The notes: a model not told the origin generated them from the sequence alone. Positions 24,683 through 34,912 are shown, counted from the stretch's first letter. The stretch: DNA of 64,000 nt from Marinibacterium profundimaris (GCF_002210095.1 NZ_AQQR01000004.1:62001-126000); one strand, 5' to 3'. Numbers and translations: made by a program.

Positions 24683-25545
24683 CACGTCCCGTCCTTTTCC
24701 AGCTTCAGCGCCGTCTGATAGACCTTCCGTCGCGGCAGGCCATGAGCGCGCGAGACCAGATCCGCCGCATCCCTCAGGGTCATCGTCGTCAACGCCTCGC
24801 GCAGGTCCGACTCTATGTCACCCTGATTAACAGACTCTGAAGATCCCCGGTCCACCAGGAGCACGATCTCGCCCTTCACGGGATTTTCCGCCAGGTTTTC
24901 GGCAAGCTCTTGCAGCGAGCCGCGCCGCAGCTCCTCGAATTTCTTGGTCAGCTCCCGCGCCACCACCGCCGGCCGGTCCGGCCCCAGCACCTCGGCGGCG
25001 TCTTCCAGGGCCTGGGCGATGCGCTTGGGGCTTTCGTAGAAGATCAGCGTGCCGGGGATGGCGCGCAGCGCCTCCAGCCGGCTGCGGCGGGCGCCCTTGG
25101 CCGACGGCAGGAACCCGTCGAAGAAAAAGGCATCCGTGGGCAGCCCGGCCAGCGTCAGCGCCGTCAACAGCGCCGACGGCCCGGGGGCCGAGGTCACGCG
25201 ATGCCCCGCCTCGGCCGCCGCACGGCTGAGCGCATAGCCCGGATCGGCGATCAACGGCATGCCCGCTTCCGAGGCATAGGCGACGGATTGCCCATCCGCC
25301 AGCGCCGCCATCAGCCGCGCGCGGGCCCCGTCGCCGCTGTGATCGTGATAGCTCAGCACCGTGCGCCCGTTCATCGGAACCCCGTGAATTTCCATCAGCC
25401 GCCGCAGGCTGCGGGTATCCTCGGCGGCCAGCACGTCGGCCGAGGCCAGCACGTCCAGCGCCCTCAGCGTGATGTCGCGCGCCGTCCCGATCGGGGTGCC
25501 GACGAAATAAAGTCCCGGCGCCAGCGGCTCGGTGCGGAAATTCAA
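24682..25545 (-). CDS. rsmI: 16S rRNA (cytidine(1402)-2'-O)-methyltransferase
   Basis: A 287-residue tetrapyrrole-methylase-fold enzyme that methylates the ribose of C1402 of 16S rRNA. The family marks are 'GLYFVGTPIGTARDITLRALDVL', 'AAEDTRSLRRL', 'SEAGMPLIADPG' and 'FDGFLP'. The start is placed at the TTG at 25545: an exact AAGGAGG lies 8 nt upstream, and the more distant GTG at 25563 sits before that site. Divergent from the lipoprotein gene at 25630. Confidence 0.92.
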   Translation of the reverse strand: MNFRTEPLAPGLYFVGTPIGTARDITLRALDVLASADVLAAEDTRSLRRLMEIHGVPMNGRTVLSYHDHSGDGARARLMAALADGQSVAYASEAGMPLIADPGYALSRAAAEAGHRVTSAPGPSALLTALTLAGLPTDAFFFDGFLPSAKGARRSRLEALRAIPGTLIFYESPKRIAQALEDAAEVLGPDRPAVVARELTKKFEELRRGSLQELAENLAENPVKGEIVLLVDRGSSESVNQGDIESDLREALTTMTLRDAADLVSRAHGLPRRKVYQTALKLEKDGT

Positions 25546-25629
25546 TGGTAGACCCTCCTTCACGGATCTTTATGATTTAGGGTGACAACAAAGGCGGCGG
25601 CACGCCGCCCGCAACAGTTGGAGTGTCCT

Positions 25630-26802
25630 TTGTCCATGCTTGCCTTTTTCGCCCCTGCCCGCAAGGCGGTGCTCCGGGGCGCCGCCGTCGTGGCCGCCCT
25701 CGCGCTGGCCGCCTGTGAACCCGGACCGATCGGTGGCGGGCCGTCGGCGAACTCCTCCGGTCCCGTGACCGTCGCGCTGCTGGTCCCCAAAAGCTCGCCC
25801 ACCCAGGGCGACGGTGTCCTGGCCGCCAGCCTGGAAAACGCCGCCCGCCTGGCCATGGCCGACCTGCAGGGCGCCCAGATCGACCTGCGCGTCTACGACA
25901 CCGCCGGAAATTCGGCCACCGCCGCCGCCGCCGCCCAGCAGGCCGTGAGCGAGGGGGCCCAGATCATCCTCGGCCCGCTGCGCGCCGATGCCGCCAACGC
26001 CGCGGGCCTCGCCGTGGCCGGCCAGGGCGTCAACGTCCTGTCCTTCTCGAACAACGCCTCGATCGCCGGCGGCAACGTCTTCGTCCTCGGCAACACCTTC
26101 GAGAACACCGCGAACCGCCTTGCCTCCTATGCCGCCAAGCAGGGCAAGCGCCGCGTCGTCGTGGTGCACAGCACCGATGTCTCCGGCCAGCTCGGCCGCA
26201 ACGCGATCCAGCAGGCGGTGTCCGGCACCTCGGCCTCGGTCGTGGCCTCCGTGCCCTACGACCTGTCGCAGCAAAGCGTGATCGCCGCCGTGCCGCAGGT
26301 CGCCTCGGCCGTGACCGGCAACAATGCCGACATGCTGTTTTTGACCTCGACCACCGCCGGCGCGCTGCCGCTGTTCTCGCAGCTGCTGCCCGATGCGGGC
26401 GCGGGGCCGGGTGTTGTGCAATACGTCGGCCTGACCCGCTGGGACATCCCGACACAGACGCTGGCCCTGCCCGGCGTGCAGGGCGGATGGTTCGCTCTGC
26501 CCGATCCCACGACCTCGCAGCAGTTCTCGCAGCGCTACGCCGCCGCCTACGGTGGCCCGCCGCACCCGATCGCGGGGCTCGGCTATGACGGGATCGCCGC
26601 GGTGGGCGCGCTGGCCTCCTCCGGGCGGCCGCTGAACGCCCAGTCGCTGACCCAGGGCGCGGGCTTTCAGGGCGTCTTCGGCGCTTTCCGCTTCCTGTCC
26701 AACGGCAGCAACGAACGCGCGCTTGCAATCGCCACGATCCAGAACCAACAGGTGACCGTGATCGACGCAGCACCGCGCAGCTTTGGCGGCATCGGCTTCT
26801 GA
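25630..26802 (+). CDS. Penicillin-binding protein activator, LpoA-like lipoprotein
   Basis: A roughly 390-residue lipoprotein with a signal peptide ending in the lipobox 'LALAAC'. The mature part is a periplasmic-binding-protein fold: 'VTVALLVPKSSPTQGDGVLAASLENAARLAM', 'GAQIILGPLRADAANAAG' and 'VVVHSTDVSGQLGRNAI'. The C-terminal half of LpoA, which activates PBP1a, has this fold; alphaproteobacterial homologues are annotated the same way, but activation here is not shown. TTGGAG lies 6 nt before the TTG chosen as start; the ATG at 25636 is the alternative. Confidence 0.82.
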   Translation: MSMLAFFAPARKAVLRGAAVVAALALAACEPGPIGGGPSANSSGPVTVALLVPKSSPTQGDGVLAASLENAARLAMADLQGAQIDLRVYDTAGNSATAAAAAQQAVSEGAQIILGPLRADAANAAGLAVAGQGVNVLSFSNNASIAGGNVFVLGNTFENTANRLASYAAKQGKRRVVVVHSTDVSGQLGRNAIQQAVSGTSASVVASVPYDLSQQSVIAAVPQVASAVTGNNADMLFLTSTTAGALPLFSQLLPDAGAGPGVVQYVGLTRWDIPTQTLALPGVQGGWFALPDPTTSQQFSQRYAAAYGGPPHPIAGLGYDGIAAVGALASSGRPLNAQSLTQGAGFQGVFGAFRFLSNGSNERALAIATIQNQQVTVIDAAPRSFGGIGF

Positions 26803-26859
26803 CGCCGTCCCGCATCGCTGCCTGACCGCCGATACGAACCCGGGAATCCGAGACCGCAC

Positions 26860-29715
26860 ATGCCCGACGACACGACCGACATGACCCCCGGAGACACCGG
26901 ACAAGACCTGGCCGCCGCCTCCCGCGCGGCGGCCGGATCCAATGGACGCCCCGTTCCGCTGGGCACCCTGATCTGCCCGGCCGAAGCGATCTTCGACGCC
27001 GGGGACATCTTTGCCCGCATCGACGCGCTGGCCGCGGACAAGCCCGAACCGGCCCGGCTGCAATCGGAGGTCGTCGCCATCCTGCGCGAGGCCACGACCC
27101 GCGGGCGCGACGCGATCGCCGCAGCCTTCGCCGAGGATCCCTTTGCCGCGCGGCCGCTCACGCGGTCCTATGCCTATCTGACCGACGGGCTGGTCGCCGC
27201 CGCCTTCCACACCGCGACCCGCTACATCCATCCGCTGCCCAACCCGACCTCGTCCGAGCGCATCGCCGCCGTCGCCGTCGGCGGCTACGGACGGGGCGAA
27301 ATGGCCCCGTTCTCGGATGTCGACCTGCTGTTCCTGACCCCCTACAAGATCACCGCCTGGGCCGAGAGCGTCATTGAAACGATGCTCTACATGCTGTGGG
27401 ACCTGAAGCTGAAGGTCGGCCACGCCAGCCGCACGATCAAGGATTGCCTCCGCCTCGGGCGCGAGGATTTCACCATCCGCACGACCTTCCTCGAACACCG
27501 CTTCCTGACCGGCGATGTCCCCCTGGCCGAAGAGCTGGACGAACGGCTTCGCGCCGATCTCTTCTCCAGCGGCAACCGCGATTTCATCGAGGCCAAGCTC
27601 GACGAGCGCGAGCGCCGGCACAAGCGCCAGGGCGCCCGCTACATGGTCGAGCCCAACGTCAAGGAAGGCAAGGGCGGCCTGCGCGACCTGCAATCGCTGT
27701 TCTGGATCGCCAAGTACCTGCACAATGTCGACAATGCCGCCGAGCTGGTGCCGCTGGGCGTCTTCCGCCCCGAGGAATTCGAAAGCTTCGCCGATGCCGA
27801 AAGCTTCCTCTGGGCCGTGCGCTCTCATCTGCACCTGCTGGCCGGCCGGCCCAACGAACGGCTGACCTTCGACATGCAGGTCGAGGTCGCGCAACGCCTG
27901 GGCTACACCGACAAGGCCGGGCGCCGCGCGGTCGAGGTCTTCATGCAGGATTACTTCCGCCACGCCACCCGCGTCGGCGACCTGACCCGCATCTTCCTGA
28001 CCAAGCTCGAGGCGACCCATGCCGGCGGCTCGGGCCCCCTGATCGATCGGCTGCTGCGGCGCAAGCCCCGTCTGTCGCCCGGCTACGTGCTGCAGCACAA
28101 CCGCCTGGCGATCGAAGACCCGAAAACCTTCCTGGCCGACAAGCTGAACCTTCTGCGCCTGTTCGAGGAAGGGCTGCGCACCGACCTGCTGATCCATCCC
28201 GACGCCATGCGCCTGGTCGCCGCCAACCTGCACCTGATCGACGACGAGATGCGCAACGACGACGAGGCGGCGCAGCTTTTCATCGGCATGCTGCTGAACC
28301 ACGGCAACCCCGAACGCGCCCTGCGCCGGATGAACGAACTGGGCGTTCTGGCGGCCTTCATGCCGGAATTCGAACCCATCGTCGCGATGATGCAGTTCAA
28401 CATGTACCACGCCTACACGGTGGACGAACACACGATCCAGTGCATCGGCCAGCTGGCCCGCCTCGAACGCGGAGCGCTGGAGGCCGATCTGCCCGTCTCC
28501 ACCCGCGCGATCCACAACGGCGTGAACCGCAAGGTGCTTTACATCGCGCTGCTCCTGCATGACATCGGCAAGGGCCGGCCCGAGGATCATTCCATCCTGG
28601 GCGCCGAGATCGCGCATGTGGTCTGCCGCCGCCTCGGCCTGACGCTGGATGAATGCGACGCCGTCGAATGGCTGGTGCGCAACCACCTGCTGATGTCCGA
28701 CATGGCGCAGAAACGCGACATCGCCGATCCCCGCACTGTGGCCGATTTCGCCGGCGCCGTGGAAACCCGCAAGCGGCTTGACCTGCTGCTGATCCTGACG
28801 GTCTGCGACATCCGCGGCGTGGGCCCCGACATCTGGAACAACTGGAAGGCCTCGCTGATCCGCGCGCTCTACCGCCAGACCGCGCGCGCGCTGGAAACCG
28901 GCACCGATCAGCTGACCCGCGAAACCCGCGAGACCGAGGCCATCGCCAACCTGCGCAACGCCCTGCGCGACTGGCCCGCACGCCAGCTCGAATCCGAGAT
29001 CGCGCGCCATTACCCGCCCTACTGGCAGGGGCTGCACATCACCGCGCACATGGTCTTTGCCCGGCTGCTGCGCGACCTGGTGGCCACCGGCGATCCGGCC
29101 GAGATCTGCATCGACCTGCATCCCGAAGAGGACATGGACGTCACCCGCGCCTGTTTCGCCATGGTCGATCACCCGGGCATCTTCGCCCGGCTCGCCGGCG
29201 CGCTGGCCCTGGTCGGCGCCAACATCTGCGATGCGCGCACCTACACGACCAAGGACGGCTATGTCACCGCGACCTTCTGGATCCAGGACCACGACGGCAA
29301 CCCGTTCGAGGTCTCGCGCCTGCCGCGCCTGACCCAGATGATCCACCGCACCCTCAAGGGCGAGGTCGTCGCCCGCGAGGCGCTGAAGTCGCGCGACAAG
29401 ATCAAGCCGCGCGAACAGGCCTTCAAGGTGCCGACGCGGGTCATCTTCGACAACGACGGGTCCGACATCTACACGATCATCGAGGTCGACACGCGCGACC
29501 GGCCCGGTCTGCTCTATGACCTGGCCCGCGCCATGGCCGAGGCGAATATCTACGTCGCGAGCGCCGTGGTCGCGACCTACGGGGAACAGGCGGTGGATAC
29601 CTTCTACGTCAAGGACATGTTCGGGCTGAAATTCCAGACGCCCTCGAAACAGAAACGCCTGGAGGAGCGGCTGATCAAGGCCGTGGCCGACGGCGCGGAA
29701 CGCGCCGCGCGATGA
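26860..29715 (+). CDS. glnD: Bifunctional [protein-PII] uridylyltransferase/uridylyl-removing enzyme
   Basis: A 951-residue nitrogen sensor that uridylylates PII when glutamine is low and reverses this when it is high. Domains in order: nucleotidyltransferase with GGYGRGEM (141-148) and the metal aspartates D153 and D155 in 'SDVDLL'; HD domain with H567-D568 in 'HDIGKGRPEDHS'; and two ACT domains, around residues 765-840 ('DHPGIFARLAGALAL') and 873-945 ('DRPGLLYDLARAMAE'). All key residues are present. The start follows a leading hydrophilic tail typical of alphaproteobacteria. ATGA overlap with murJ. Confidence 0.97.
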   Translation: MPDDTTDMTPGDTGQDLAAASRAAAGSNGRPVPLGTLICPAEAIFDAGDIFARIDALAADKPEPARLQSEVVAILREATTRGRDAIAAAFAEDPFAARPLTRSYAYLTDGLVAAAFHTATRYIHPLPNPTSSERIAAVAVGGYGRGEMAPFSDVDLLFLTPYKITAWAESVIETMLYMLWDLKLKVGHASRTIKDCLRLGREDFTIRTTFLEHRFLTGDVPLAEELDERLRADLFSSGNRDFIEAKLDERERRHKRQGARYMVEPNVKEGKGGLRDLQSLFWIAKYLHNVDNAAELVPLGVFRPEEFESFADAESFLWAVRSHLHLLAGRPNERLTFDMQVEVAQRLGYTDKAGRRAVEVFMQDYFRHATRVGDLTRIFLTKLEATHAGGSGPLIDRLLRRKPRLSPGYVLQHNRLAIEDPKTFLADKLNLLRLFEEGLRTDLLIHPDAMRLVAANLHLIDDEMRNDDEAAQLFIGMLLNHGNPERALRRMNELGVLAAFMPEFEPIVAMMQFNMYHAYTVDEHTIQCIGQLARLERGALEADLPVSTRAIHNGVNRKVLYIALLLHDIGKGRPEDHSILGAEIAHVVCRRLGLTLDECDAVEWLVRNHLLMSDMAQKRDIADPRTVADFAGAVETRKRLDLLLILTVCDIRGVGPDIWNNWKASLIRALYRQTARALETGTDQLTRETRETEAIANLRNALRDWPARQLESEIARHYPPYWQGLHITAHMVFARLLRDLVATGDPAEICIDLHPEEDMDVTRACFAMVDHPGIFARLAGALALVGANICDARTYTTKDGYVTATFWIQDHDGNPFEVSRLPRLTQMIHRTLKGEVVAREALKSRDKIKPREQAFKVPTRVIFDNDGSDIYTIIEVDTRDRPGLLYDLARAMAEANIYVASAVVATYGEQAVDTFYVKDMFGLKFQTPSKQKRLEERLIKAVADGAERAAR

Positions 29716-31253
29716 AGCCGATCCGGTTGATGTCCGGCTTCCTCACGGTAGGGGGCTGGACGCTGATGAGCCGCGTGCTGGGCTTTGTCCGCGACGCGAT
29801 GATCCTGGCTTTCCTGGGCACCGGGCCGGTGTACCAGGCCTATGTCGTGGCGTTCCGGCTGCCCAACATGTTCCGCCGGTTCTTCGCCGAGGGCGCCTTC
29901 AACATGGCCTTCGTGCCGATGTTCTCGAAGAAGCTTGAAAATGATGACGATGCCCGCGCCTTCGCCGAAGACGCCCTGTCGGGCCTGGCCTCGATCCTGA
30001 TCGTGCTGACCCTGCTGGCGCAGCTGGCGATGCCCTGGCTGATCCTGGCGCTCGCCTCCGGCTTCGCGGGCAAGCCGGAATTCGCGCTCTCGGTCGAATT
30101 CGGCCGCATCGCCTTCCCCTATATCCTGTTCATCTCGCTGGCCGCGCTGCTCTCGGGCGTGCTGAACGCAACGGGCCGCTTCGCGGCCGCCGCTGCCGCG
30201 CCGGTGCTGCTGAACGTGCTGCTGGTGGGCGCCATGGTGGGCGCGCATCTTCTGGGCGGCGACGTGGCGCGCGCGCTGATCTGGGCGATCCCGGTCGCCG
30301 GTGTCGCGCAGATGGCACTGGTCTGGGTCGCGGCGTCGCGCGCGGGCTTCGCCCTGCGCCCCCGCCTGCCCCGGCTGACGCCCGAGCTGAAGCGGCTGGT
30401 CCGGATCGCGGTTCCGGCGGCCATGGCCGGCGGCGTGGTGCAGATCAACCTGCTGGTTGGCCAGCAGGTGGCCTCGCATTTCGACACGGCGGTCGGCTGG
30501 CTCTACGCCGCCGACCGGCTCTACCAGCTGCCGCTGGGGGTCGTGGGCATCGCCATCGGCGTTGTCCTGCTGCCCGATCTCTCGCGCCGCCTCGCGGCGG
30601 AGGATCACACCGGCTCGCGCGATGCGCTCTCCCGCGCCGGCGAGGTATCGCTTGGGCTGACGATCCCCTGCGCCGTGGCGCTGGTGGTGATCCCGCTGCC
30701 GCTGGTCTCCGTGCTCTTCGAGCGCGGCGCCACCACCGCCGCTGACAGCGCCAGCATCGCCCAGGCGGTGGCGATCTACGGCCTCGGCCTGCCGGCCTTC
30801 GTGCTGCAGAAGATCTACCAGCCGCTGTTCTTCGCGCGCGAGGACACCCGCTCGCCCTTCCGCTACGCCCTTGCGGCAATGGCGGTGAACGCGGTGATCG
30901 CCCTGGGCCTGGCGCCCGTCGTCGGCTGGACGGCACCGGCCTGGGCCGCGACGATCGCGGGCTGGGCCATGGTGGTCCTGCTGGTCCGAGGCGCAAGACC
31001 GATGGGAGAGGTCGCGCAGTTCGACCCCCGATTCCACAGGCGCATCTGGCGCATCGTCGCCGCCTCTCTGGCAATGGGCGTAATCTGCTGGGCCCTCGCG
31101 CAGCTGATGGCGGCCGCGCTCTACACGCAAGGCATCCGCTACCTGGCGCTGGCCGGCCTGGTCGGCGCCGGCATGGTCTCGTATTTCGCCATCGCCCACA
31201 TGATCGGAGCGCTGCGCCTGTCCGAGTTCAAACGCGCGTTCAAAAGGTCCTGA
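29712..31253 (+). CDS. murJ: Lipid II flippase MurJ
   Basis: A 513-residue, about 14-segment membrane protein of the MVF family that moves lipid II across the inner membrane. Seen are 'SRVLGFVRDAMILAFLGTGPVYQAYVVAFRLPNMFRRFFAEGAFNMAFVPMFS' in consecutive conserved pieces, with the arginines needed for substrate, and 'RGATTAADSASIAQAVAIYGLGLPAFVLQKI'. Its ATG lies inside the glnD stop overlap (29712-29715), so translation is coupled; a glnD-murJ pair is common in proteobacteria. Confidence 0.96.
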   Translation: MKPIRLMSGFLTVGGWTLMSRVLGFVRDAMILAFLGTGPVYQAYVVAFRLPNMFRRFFAEGAFNMAFVPMFSKKLENDDDARAFAEDALSGLASILIVLTLLAQLAMPWLILALASGFAGKPEFALSVEFGRIAFPYILFISLAALLSGVLNATGRFAAAAAAPVLLNVLLVGAMVGAHLLGGDVARALIWAIPVAGVAQMALVWVAASRAGFALRPRLPRLTPELKRLVRIAVPAAMAGGVVQINLLVGQQVASHFDTAVGWLYAADRLYQLPLGVVGIAIGVVLLPDLSRRLAAEDHTGSRDALSRAGEVSLGLTIPCAVALVVIPLPLVSVLFERGATTAADSASIAQAVAIYGLGLPAFVLQKIYQPLFFAREDTRSPFRYALAAMAVNAVIALGLAPVVGWTAPAWAATIAGWAMVVLLVRGARPMGEVAQFDPRFHRRIWRIVAASLAMGVICWALAQLMAAALYTQGIRYLALAGLVGAGMVSYFAIAHMIGALRLSEFKRAFKRS

Positions 31254-31479
31254 CGCTGCGCTGACCGAGAGGTTAGAGTGAGGTATTTGGGCCAAGAAGA
31301 AGCCAGGGCGTGGTACTCCGGATCGTTAACGAAATCCTAAAACGCACCTGCAATCCCTTGATTTTCAAAGGGCGGAAAGATGTCCCACGCGTGGGACACA
31401 GCATCGTCCCCCTGCTTCTTCTTGGATGAAAATACTCCCGCGACCGGCCCGCCAAACAGCGCGCCGCGCGGGCAAGGGC
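31254..31479. repeat. Composite repeat region: double-hairpin element plus two CTTCTTCTTGG motifs
   Basis: Holds a minus-strand copy of the dispersed motif (31280-31302), then the double-hairpin element: CCCTTGATTTTCAAAGGG at 31355-31372 and the palindrome TGTCCCACGCGTGGGACA at 31381-31398, followed by a plus-strand CTTCTTCTTGG...AATACTCC at 31415-31438. A second copy of the whole arrangement lies at 43858-43941. It separates the convergent murJ and rhomboid-like genes. Confidence 0.8.
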
Positions 31480-32166
31480 TCAATCGTGCCGGATCTTCGC
31501 CCGGATCGAAGCCCAGCCCCCCGGTGCCAGGAAAAAGCTCAGCCCGAAGCCCGCGACAAAGCCGGCCAGGTCGGCCACCCAGTCGCCCGAGCCGCCGAAG
31601 ATCAGCCCGAACAGCAGCTGGATCCCCAGCAGCGCGCCGATCAGCGTGAAGGCCCGGGCCTGGTTTTCGCCCACCGCGCCAAGGCCGCGCCAGAGCAGGT
31701 AGGTGAAGGCGCCGACCAGCCCGTAATCCGGCGGAAACGCCCCGCCCAGCGGGTAGGGATCGTTCAGCACCAGCCCATAGACCAGCGCCCCGAAGGCGCC
31801 CGACAGCACGAAGATCGCCAGCATCTGCCACTGCCCGAACTTCTCGGCCACCATCTTGCCCAGCGCCAGCACGAAGACCCCCGCGATCGCCGCATGGGTC
31901 AGCGAGAAATGCACGAACGGGTAGGACACGAAGCGGATCAGGTGCTCGCCTGGCCAGACGCCATTGGCCATCATCCAGTCAAAGATGTCACTCGAAAACG
32001 CGTAGGTCTGGATCCCGGCCTGGCGCCAGCCCACCGCCCCGGGCCCGCCGATCACGCCGGAGGCCCCCAGCGAAAAGATCGCCTCTGGCACCACGATCGC
32101 GATGAACAGCGCGACGACAACGGGCGGCAGCGGGTTCACCGCCGGTTCTGGTTTGCCATTGGACAA
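31480..32166 (-). CDS. Rhomboid-family membrane protein lacking the catalytic residues
   Basis: A 228-residue, six-segment membrane protein. The rhomboid frame is plain: '[31 protein letters not shown]' in loop L1/TM2 and '[21 protein letters not shown]' in TM4. The catalytic GxSG is replaced by G152-A-F154-T, and the helix-6 'AHxxGxxxG' histidine is D199 in '[10 protein letters not shown]'. It therefore cannot be a serine protease and is probably a pseudoprotease with a binding or chaperone role. I choose the TTG at 32166 because AGGAGA lies 6 nt before it; upstream frame codons lack a site. Confidence 0.8.
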   Translation of the reverse strand: MSNGKPEPAVNPLPPVVVALFIAIVVPEAIFSLGASGVIGGPGAVGWRQAGIQTYAFSSDIFDWMMANGVWPGEHLIRFVSYPFVHFSLTHAAIAGVFVLALGKMVAEKFGQWQMLAIFVLSGAFGALVYGLVLNDPYPLGGAFPPDYGLVGAFTYLLWRGLGAVGENQARAFTLIGALLGIQLLFGLIFGGSGDWVADLAGFVAGFGLSFFLAPGGWASIRAKIRHD

Positions 32167-32264
32167 GGGGTCTCTCCTGCTGCGGGCCGGGTTGGGGCTT
32201 CTTGACGGCACCGGACCCCATGGGTAAGCGCAACGCGCAGCAATTTCCAGACGGGAGAGATCAC

Positions 32265-33305
32265 ATGTCAGAGGCAGCGGCCGGTATCGCCGGCTTCACC
32301 CCGCGCGTCTTTTCCGGCATCCAGCCGTCGGGTGGGCTGACGCTCGGCAATTACCTGGGCGCCATCAAGCGCTTTGTCGACATGCAGGGCGCCGCGTTCG
32401 AGACGATCTATTGCATGGTCGACCTGCACGCCATCACCGTCTGGCAGGATCCCGCGGACCTGACCCGCAACACGCGCGAGCTGTGTGCCGGCTTCATCGC
32501 CGCGGGCATCGACCCGACCCAGTCGATCCTGATCAACCAGTCCCAGGTGCCCGAACATGCGCAGCTGGCCTGGATCTTCAACTGCGTCGCACGGATGGGC
32601 TGGATGGGGCGCATGACCCAGTGGAAGGACAAGGCCGGCAAGAATGCCGAGGCCGCCTCGCTGGGCCTTTTCGCCTACCCGGCGCTGATGGCCGCCGACA
32701 TCCTGATCTACCACGCCACCCATGTGCCCGTGGGCGAGGACCAGAAACAGCACCTTGAGCTGACGCGCGACATCGCGACCAAGTTCAACCACGATTACGG
32801 CGTCGATTTCTTCCCAATCACCGAGCCGGTGATCGAGGGCGCGGCCACCCGCGTCATGTCGCTGCGCGACGGGTCGAAGAAGATGTCGAAATCCGATCCC
32901 TCGGACATGAGCCGGATCAACATGACCGACGATGCCGACGCTATCGCCAAGAAGATCCGCAAGGCCAAGACCGACCCCGAGCCGCTGCCCGACACGCTCA
33001 AGGGGCTCGACGACCGCCCCGAGGCGCGCAACCTGGTGAACATCTACGCCGCCCTTGCCGACATGAGCGCCGAGCAGGTGATCGCCGACCATGCCGGCCA
33101 GCAGTTCGGCCAGTTCAAACCGGCCCTGGTGGATCTGGCCGTCGAAAAGCTGGCGCCGATCTCGACCGAGATGGCGCGGCTGATGGACGACCCGGCCGAG
33201 ATCGACCGCATTCTCGCCGCCGGCGCCCTGCGCGCGCGTGAGATCACCGCGCCGATCCTGCGCAAGACCTACGATATCGTCGGCATGGTGCCCCCGCCGG
33301 CCTGA
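32265..33305 (+). CDS. trpS: Tryptophanyl-tRNA synthetase
   Basis: A 346-residue class I aminoacyl-tRNA synthetase. The first signature is '[16 protein letters not shown]' (the HIGH-type site) near residue 20 and the second is KMSKS at residues 206-210. '[15 protein letters not shown]' is the tryptophan pocket region. Start at 32265 follows GGGAGA; the frame is open further upstream without similarity. Monocistronic here. Confidence 0.97.
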   Translation: MSEAAAGIAGFTPRVFSGIQPSGGLTLGNYLGAIKRFVDMQGAAFETIYCMVDLHAITVWQDPADLTRNTRELCAGFIAAGIDPTQSILINQSQVPEHAQLAWIFNCVARMGWMGRMTQWKDKAGKNAEAASLGLFAYPALMAADILIYHATHVPVGEDQKQHLELTRDIATKFNHDYGVDFFPITEPVIEGAATRVMSLRDGSKKMSKSDPSDMSRINMTDDADAIAKKIRKAKTDPEPLPDTLKGLDDRPEARNLVNIYAALADMSAEQVIADHAGQQFGQFKPALVDLAVEKLAPISTEMARLMDDPAEIDRILAAGALRAREITAPILRKTYDIVGMVPPPA

Positions 33306-33496
33306 TCCGACCCGACACATCCGGCCGGCCCCGCGCCCGGCCATATGACCGGCCCGCACCACCTGCCGCGCCCATCTGGCAGGCGCCCATCCGGCAGGCG
33401 CCCGGCCAGCCAGACCGAAAAGGACGCCGCAGGTCCCCGCCTGCGGCTGGACCCTCCCGCCCCCCGGGCATAGGGTCTGCGCGAAAGGAGACTACC

Positions 33497-34357
33497 ATGG
33501 CCGTTGGCACCAATATCCGCACATATTTCGAGGGAAAATGGCACGAGGGCGACACGCCCATCATGCGCGCCGCCGATCACGGGGCCTGGCTCGGCTCCAC
33601 CGTCTTTGACGGGGCGCGGGCCGTGAACGGGCTGGTGCCGGATCTCGACAAGCATTGCGCGCGGGTCAATGCCTCGGCCAAGGCGCTGATGCTGCGCCCC
33701 ACCGTCACCACCGAACAGATGGTCGAGATCGTGCACGAGGGCCTTTCGGCCTATGCCAAAGAAACGCCGATCTACATCCGTCCGATGTACTGGGGGATCG
33801 ACGGGGATCCCAGCGCGATCGTCCCGGACCCGGGCGAGACGGGCTTTGCCATCTGCCTCGAAGAGATCCCGATGGCGCCCGAAACCGCGGCGACCACGCT
33901 GACCCGGACCCGGTTCCGCCGGCCCGTGCTGGAAAACGCGGTGGTCAATGCCAAGGCCGGCGCGCTGTATCCCAACAACGCGCGGATGCTGGCCGAGGCG
34001 AAATCCAAGGGCTTCGGCAACGCGCTGGTCGCCGATGCCATGGGCAACGTGGCCGAAACCGCCACCGCCAATGTCTTCATGGCCAAGGACGGAGAGGTGT
34101 TCACCCCCATCCCCAACGGCACCTTTCTCGCCGGAATCACCCGGGCGCGGCATATCGAGAACCTGCGCGCCGACGGCGTGACGGTGCACGAAGGCGTGCT
34201 GAGCTTCGAGGATTTCCACGACGCGGACGAGATCTTCCTGTCGGGCAACCTGCAGAAGGTCACCCCGGTCAGCGCCTTCGACGACACCCGCTACCAGATC
34301 GGTCCGATCACCCGCCGCGCGCGCGATCTCTACTGGGACTGGGCCGCCTCCGCCTGA
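33497..34357 (+). CDS. ilvE: Branched-chain amino acid aminotransferase
   Basis: A 286-residue fold-type IV PLP aminotransferase acting in the last step of valine, leucine and isoleucine synthesis (and the first of their breakdown). The PLP lysine is K153 in 'VVNAKAGALYPNN'. 'GAWLGSTVFDGARAVNG' and 'EIFLSGNLQKVTPVSAF' match the family. D-amino acid transaminase and ADC lyase share the fold; length and motifs favour a BCAT. AAAGGAG precedes the start. The 191-bp gap before it carries only two direct CCATCYGGCAGGCGCC repeats. Confidence 0.88.
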   Translation: MAVGTNIRTYFEGKWHEGDTPIMRAADHGAWLGSTVFDGARAVNGLVPDLDKHCARVNASAKALMLRPTVTTEQMVEIVHEGLSAYAKETPIYIRPMYWGIDGDPSAIVPDPGETGFAICLEEIPMAPETAATTLTRTRFRRPVLENAVVNAKAGALYPNNARMLAEAKSKGFGNALVADAMGNVAETATANVFMAKDGEVFTPIPNGTFLAGITRARHIENLRADGVTVHEGVLSFEDFHDADEIFLSGNLQKVTPVSAFDDTRYQIGPITRRARDLYWDWAASA

Positions 34358-34456
34358 GCGCGAGACCGCCTGTCAGGGCGGGCGAGCGGCGCCCGCCGGC
34401 AATCGGTTGCACCGCCCCGTCGCTTGCGCCATGATCCGCGCCACGGGAGAGTTGGG

Positions 34457-34912
34457 ATGCGCAAGTTCCTCGTCGTTTTGGACGACAGCCGAGAATGCCT
34501 GAACGCCATGCGGTTCGCCGCCATGCGGGCCGCCAACACGCGTGGCGGCGTGCAGATCCTGTCGGTCATCCCCCCGGATGAGTTCAACCACTGGATCGGC
34601 GTGGGCGACATCATGCGTGAAGAAGCCCGCGAGCGGATCGAGGCGCATTTCGAGGTCTTCGCCAAGTGGATGCGCGACCGTCAGGGGGTTGAGCCCGAGC
34701 TGGTGATCCGCGAGGGCGACACCGTCGACGAAATCATCCAGCAGATCGAGGACGATCCCGAAATCGGCGTTCTGGTGCTGGGCGCCGGGGCCGACAAGAA
34801 GGGGCCGGGCCCCCTGGTCAGCCAGCTGACGCGCTCGGCCGGCTCGCTGCCGGTGCCGATCACCATCGTGCCGGGCGACCTGAGCAAGGAAAAGCTCGAA
34901 GCCATCACCTGA
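34457..34912 (+). CDS. Universal stress protein (UspA family)
   Basis: A 151-residue cytoplasmic protein with the Usp alpha/beta fold: 'MRKFLVVLDDSRECLNAMRFAAMRAA' at the N-terminus and 'VLVLGAGADKKGPGPLVSQLTR' near the C-terminus, which resembles the ATP-binding G-2x-G-9x-G(S/T) motif. Specific role unknown. Start at 34457 is preferred over an upstream in-frame ATG because GGGAGAG precedes it at normal spacing. Confidence 0.85.
   Translation: MRKFLVVLDDSRECLNAMRFAAMRAANTRGGVQILSVIPPDEFNHWIGVGDIMREEARERIEAHFEVFAKWMRDRQGVEPELVIREGDTVDEIIQQIEDDPEIGVLVLGAGADKKGPGPLVSQLTRSAGSLPVPITIVPGDLSKEKLEAIT

Noticed and set aside
25570-29346. A 1258-codon open frame on the minus strand
   Set aside because: It lies antisense to the LpoA-like and glnD genes, is rich in His, Gln, Gly and Arg with no recognisable domain, and follows from the GC-rich third positions of the real genes.
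33381-33414. Two direct CCATCYGGCAGGCGCC repeats before ilvE
   Set aside because: Short local duplication without symmetry or link to the promoter; too little to interpret.
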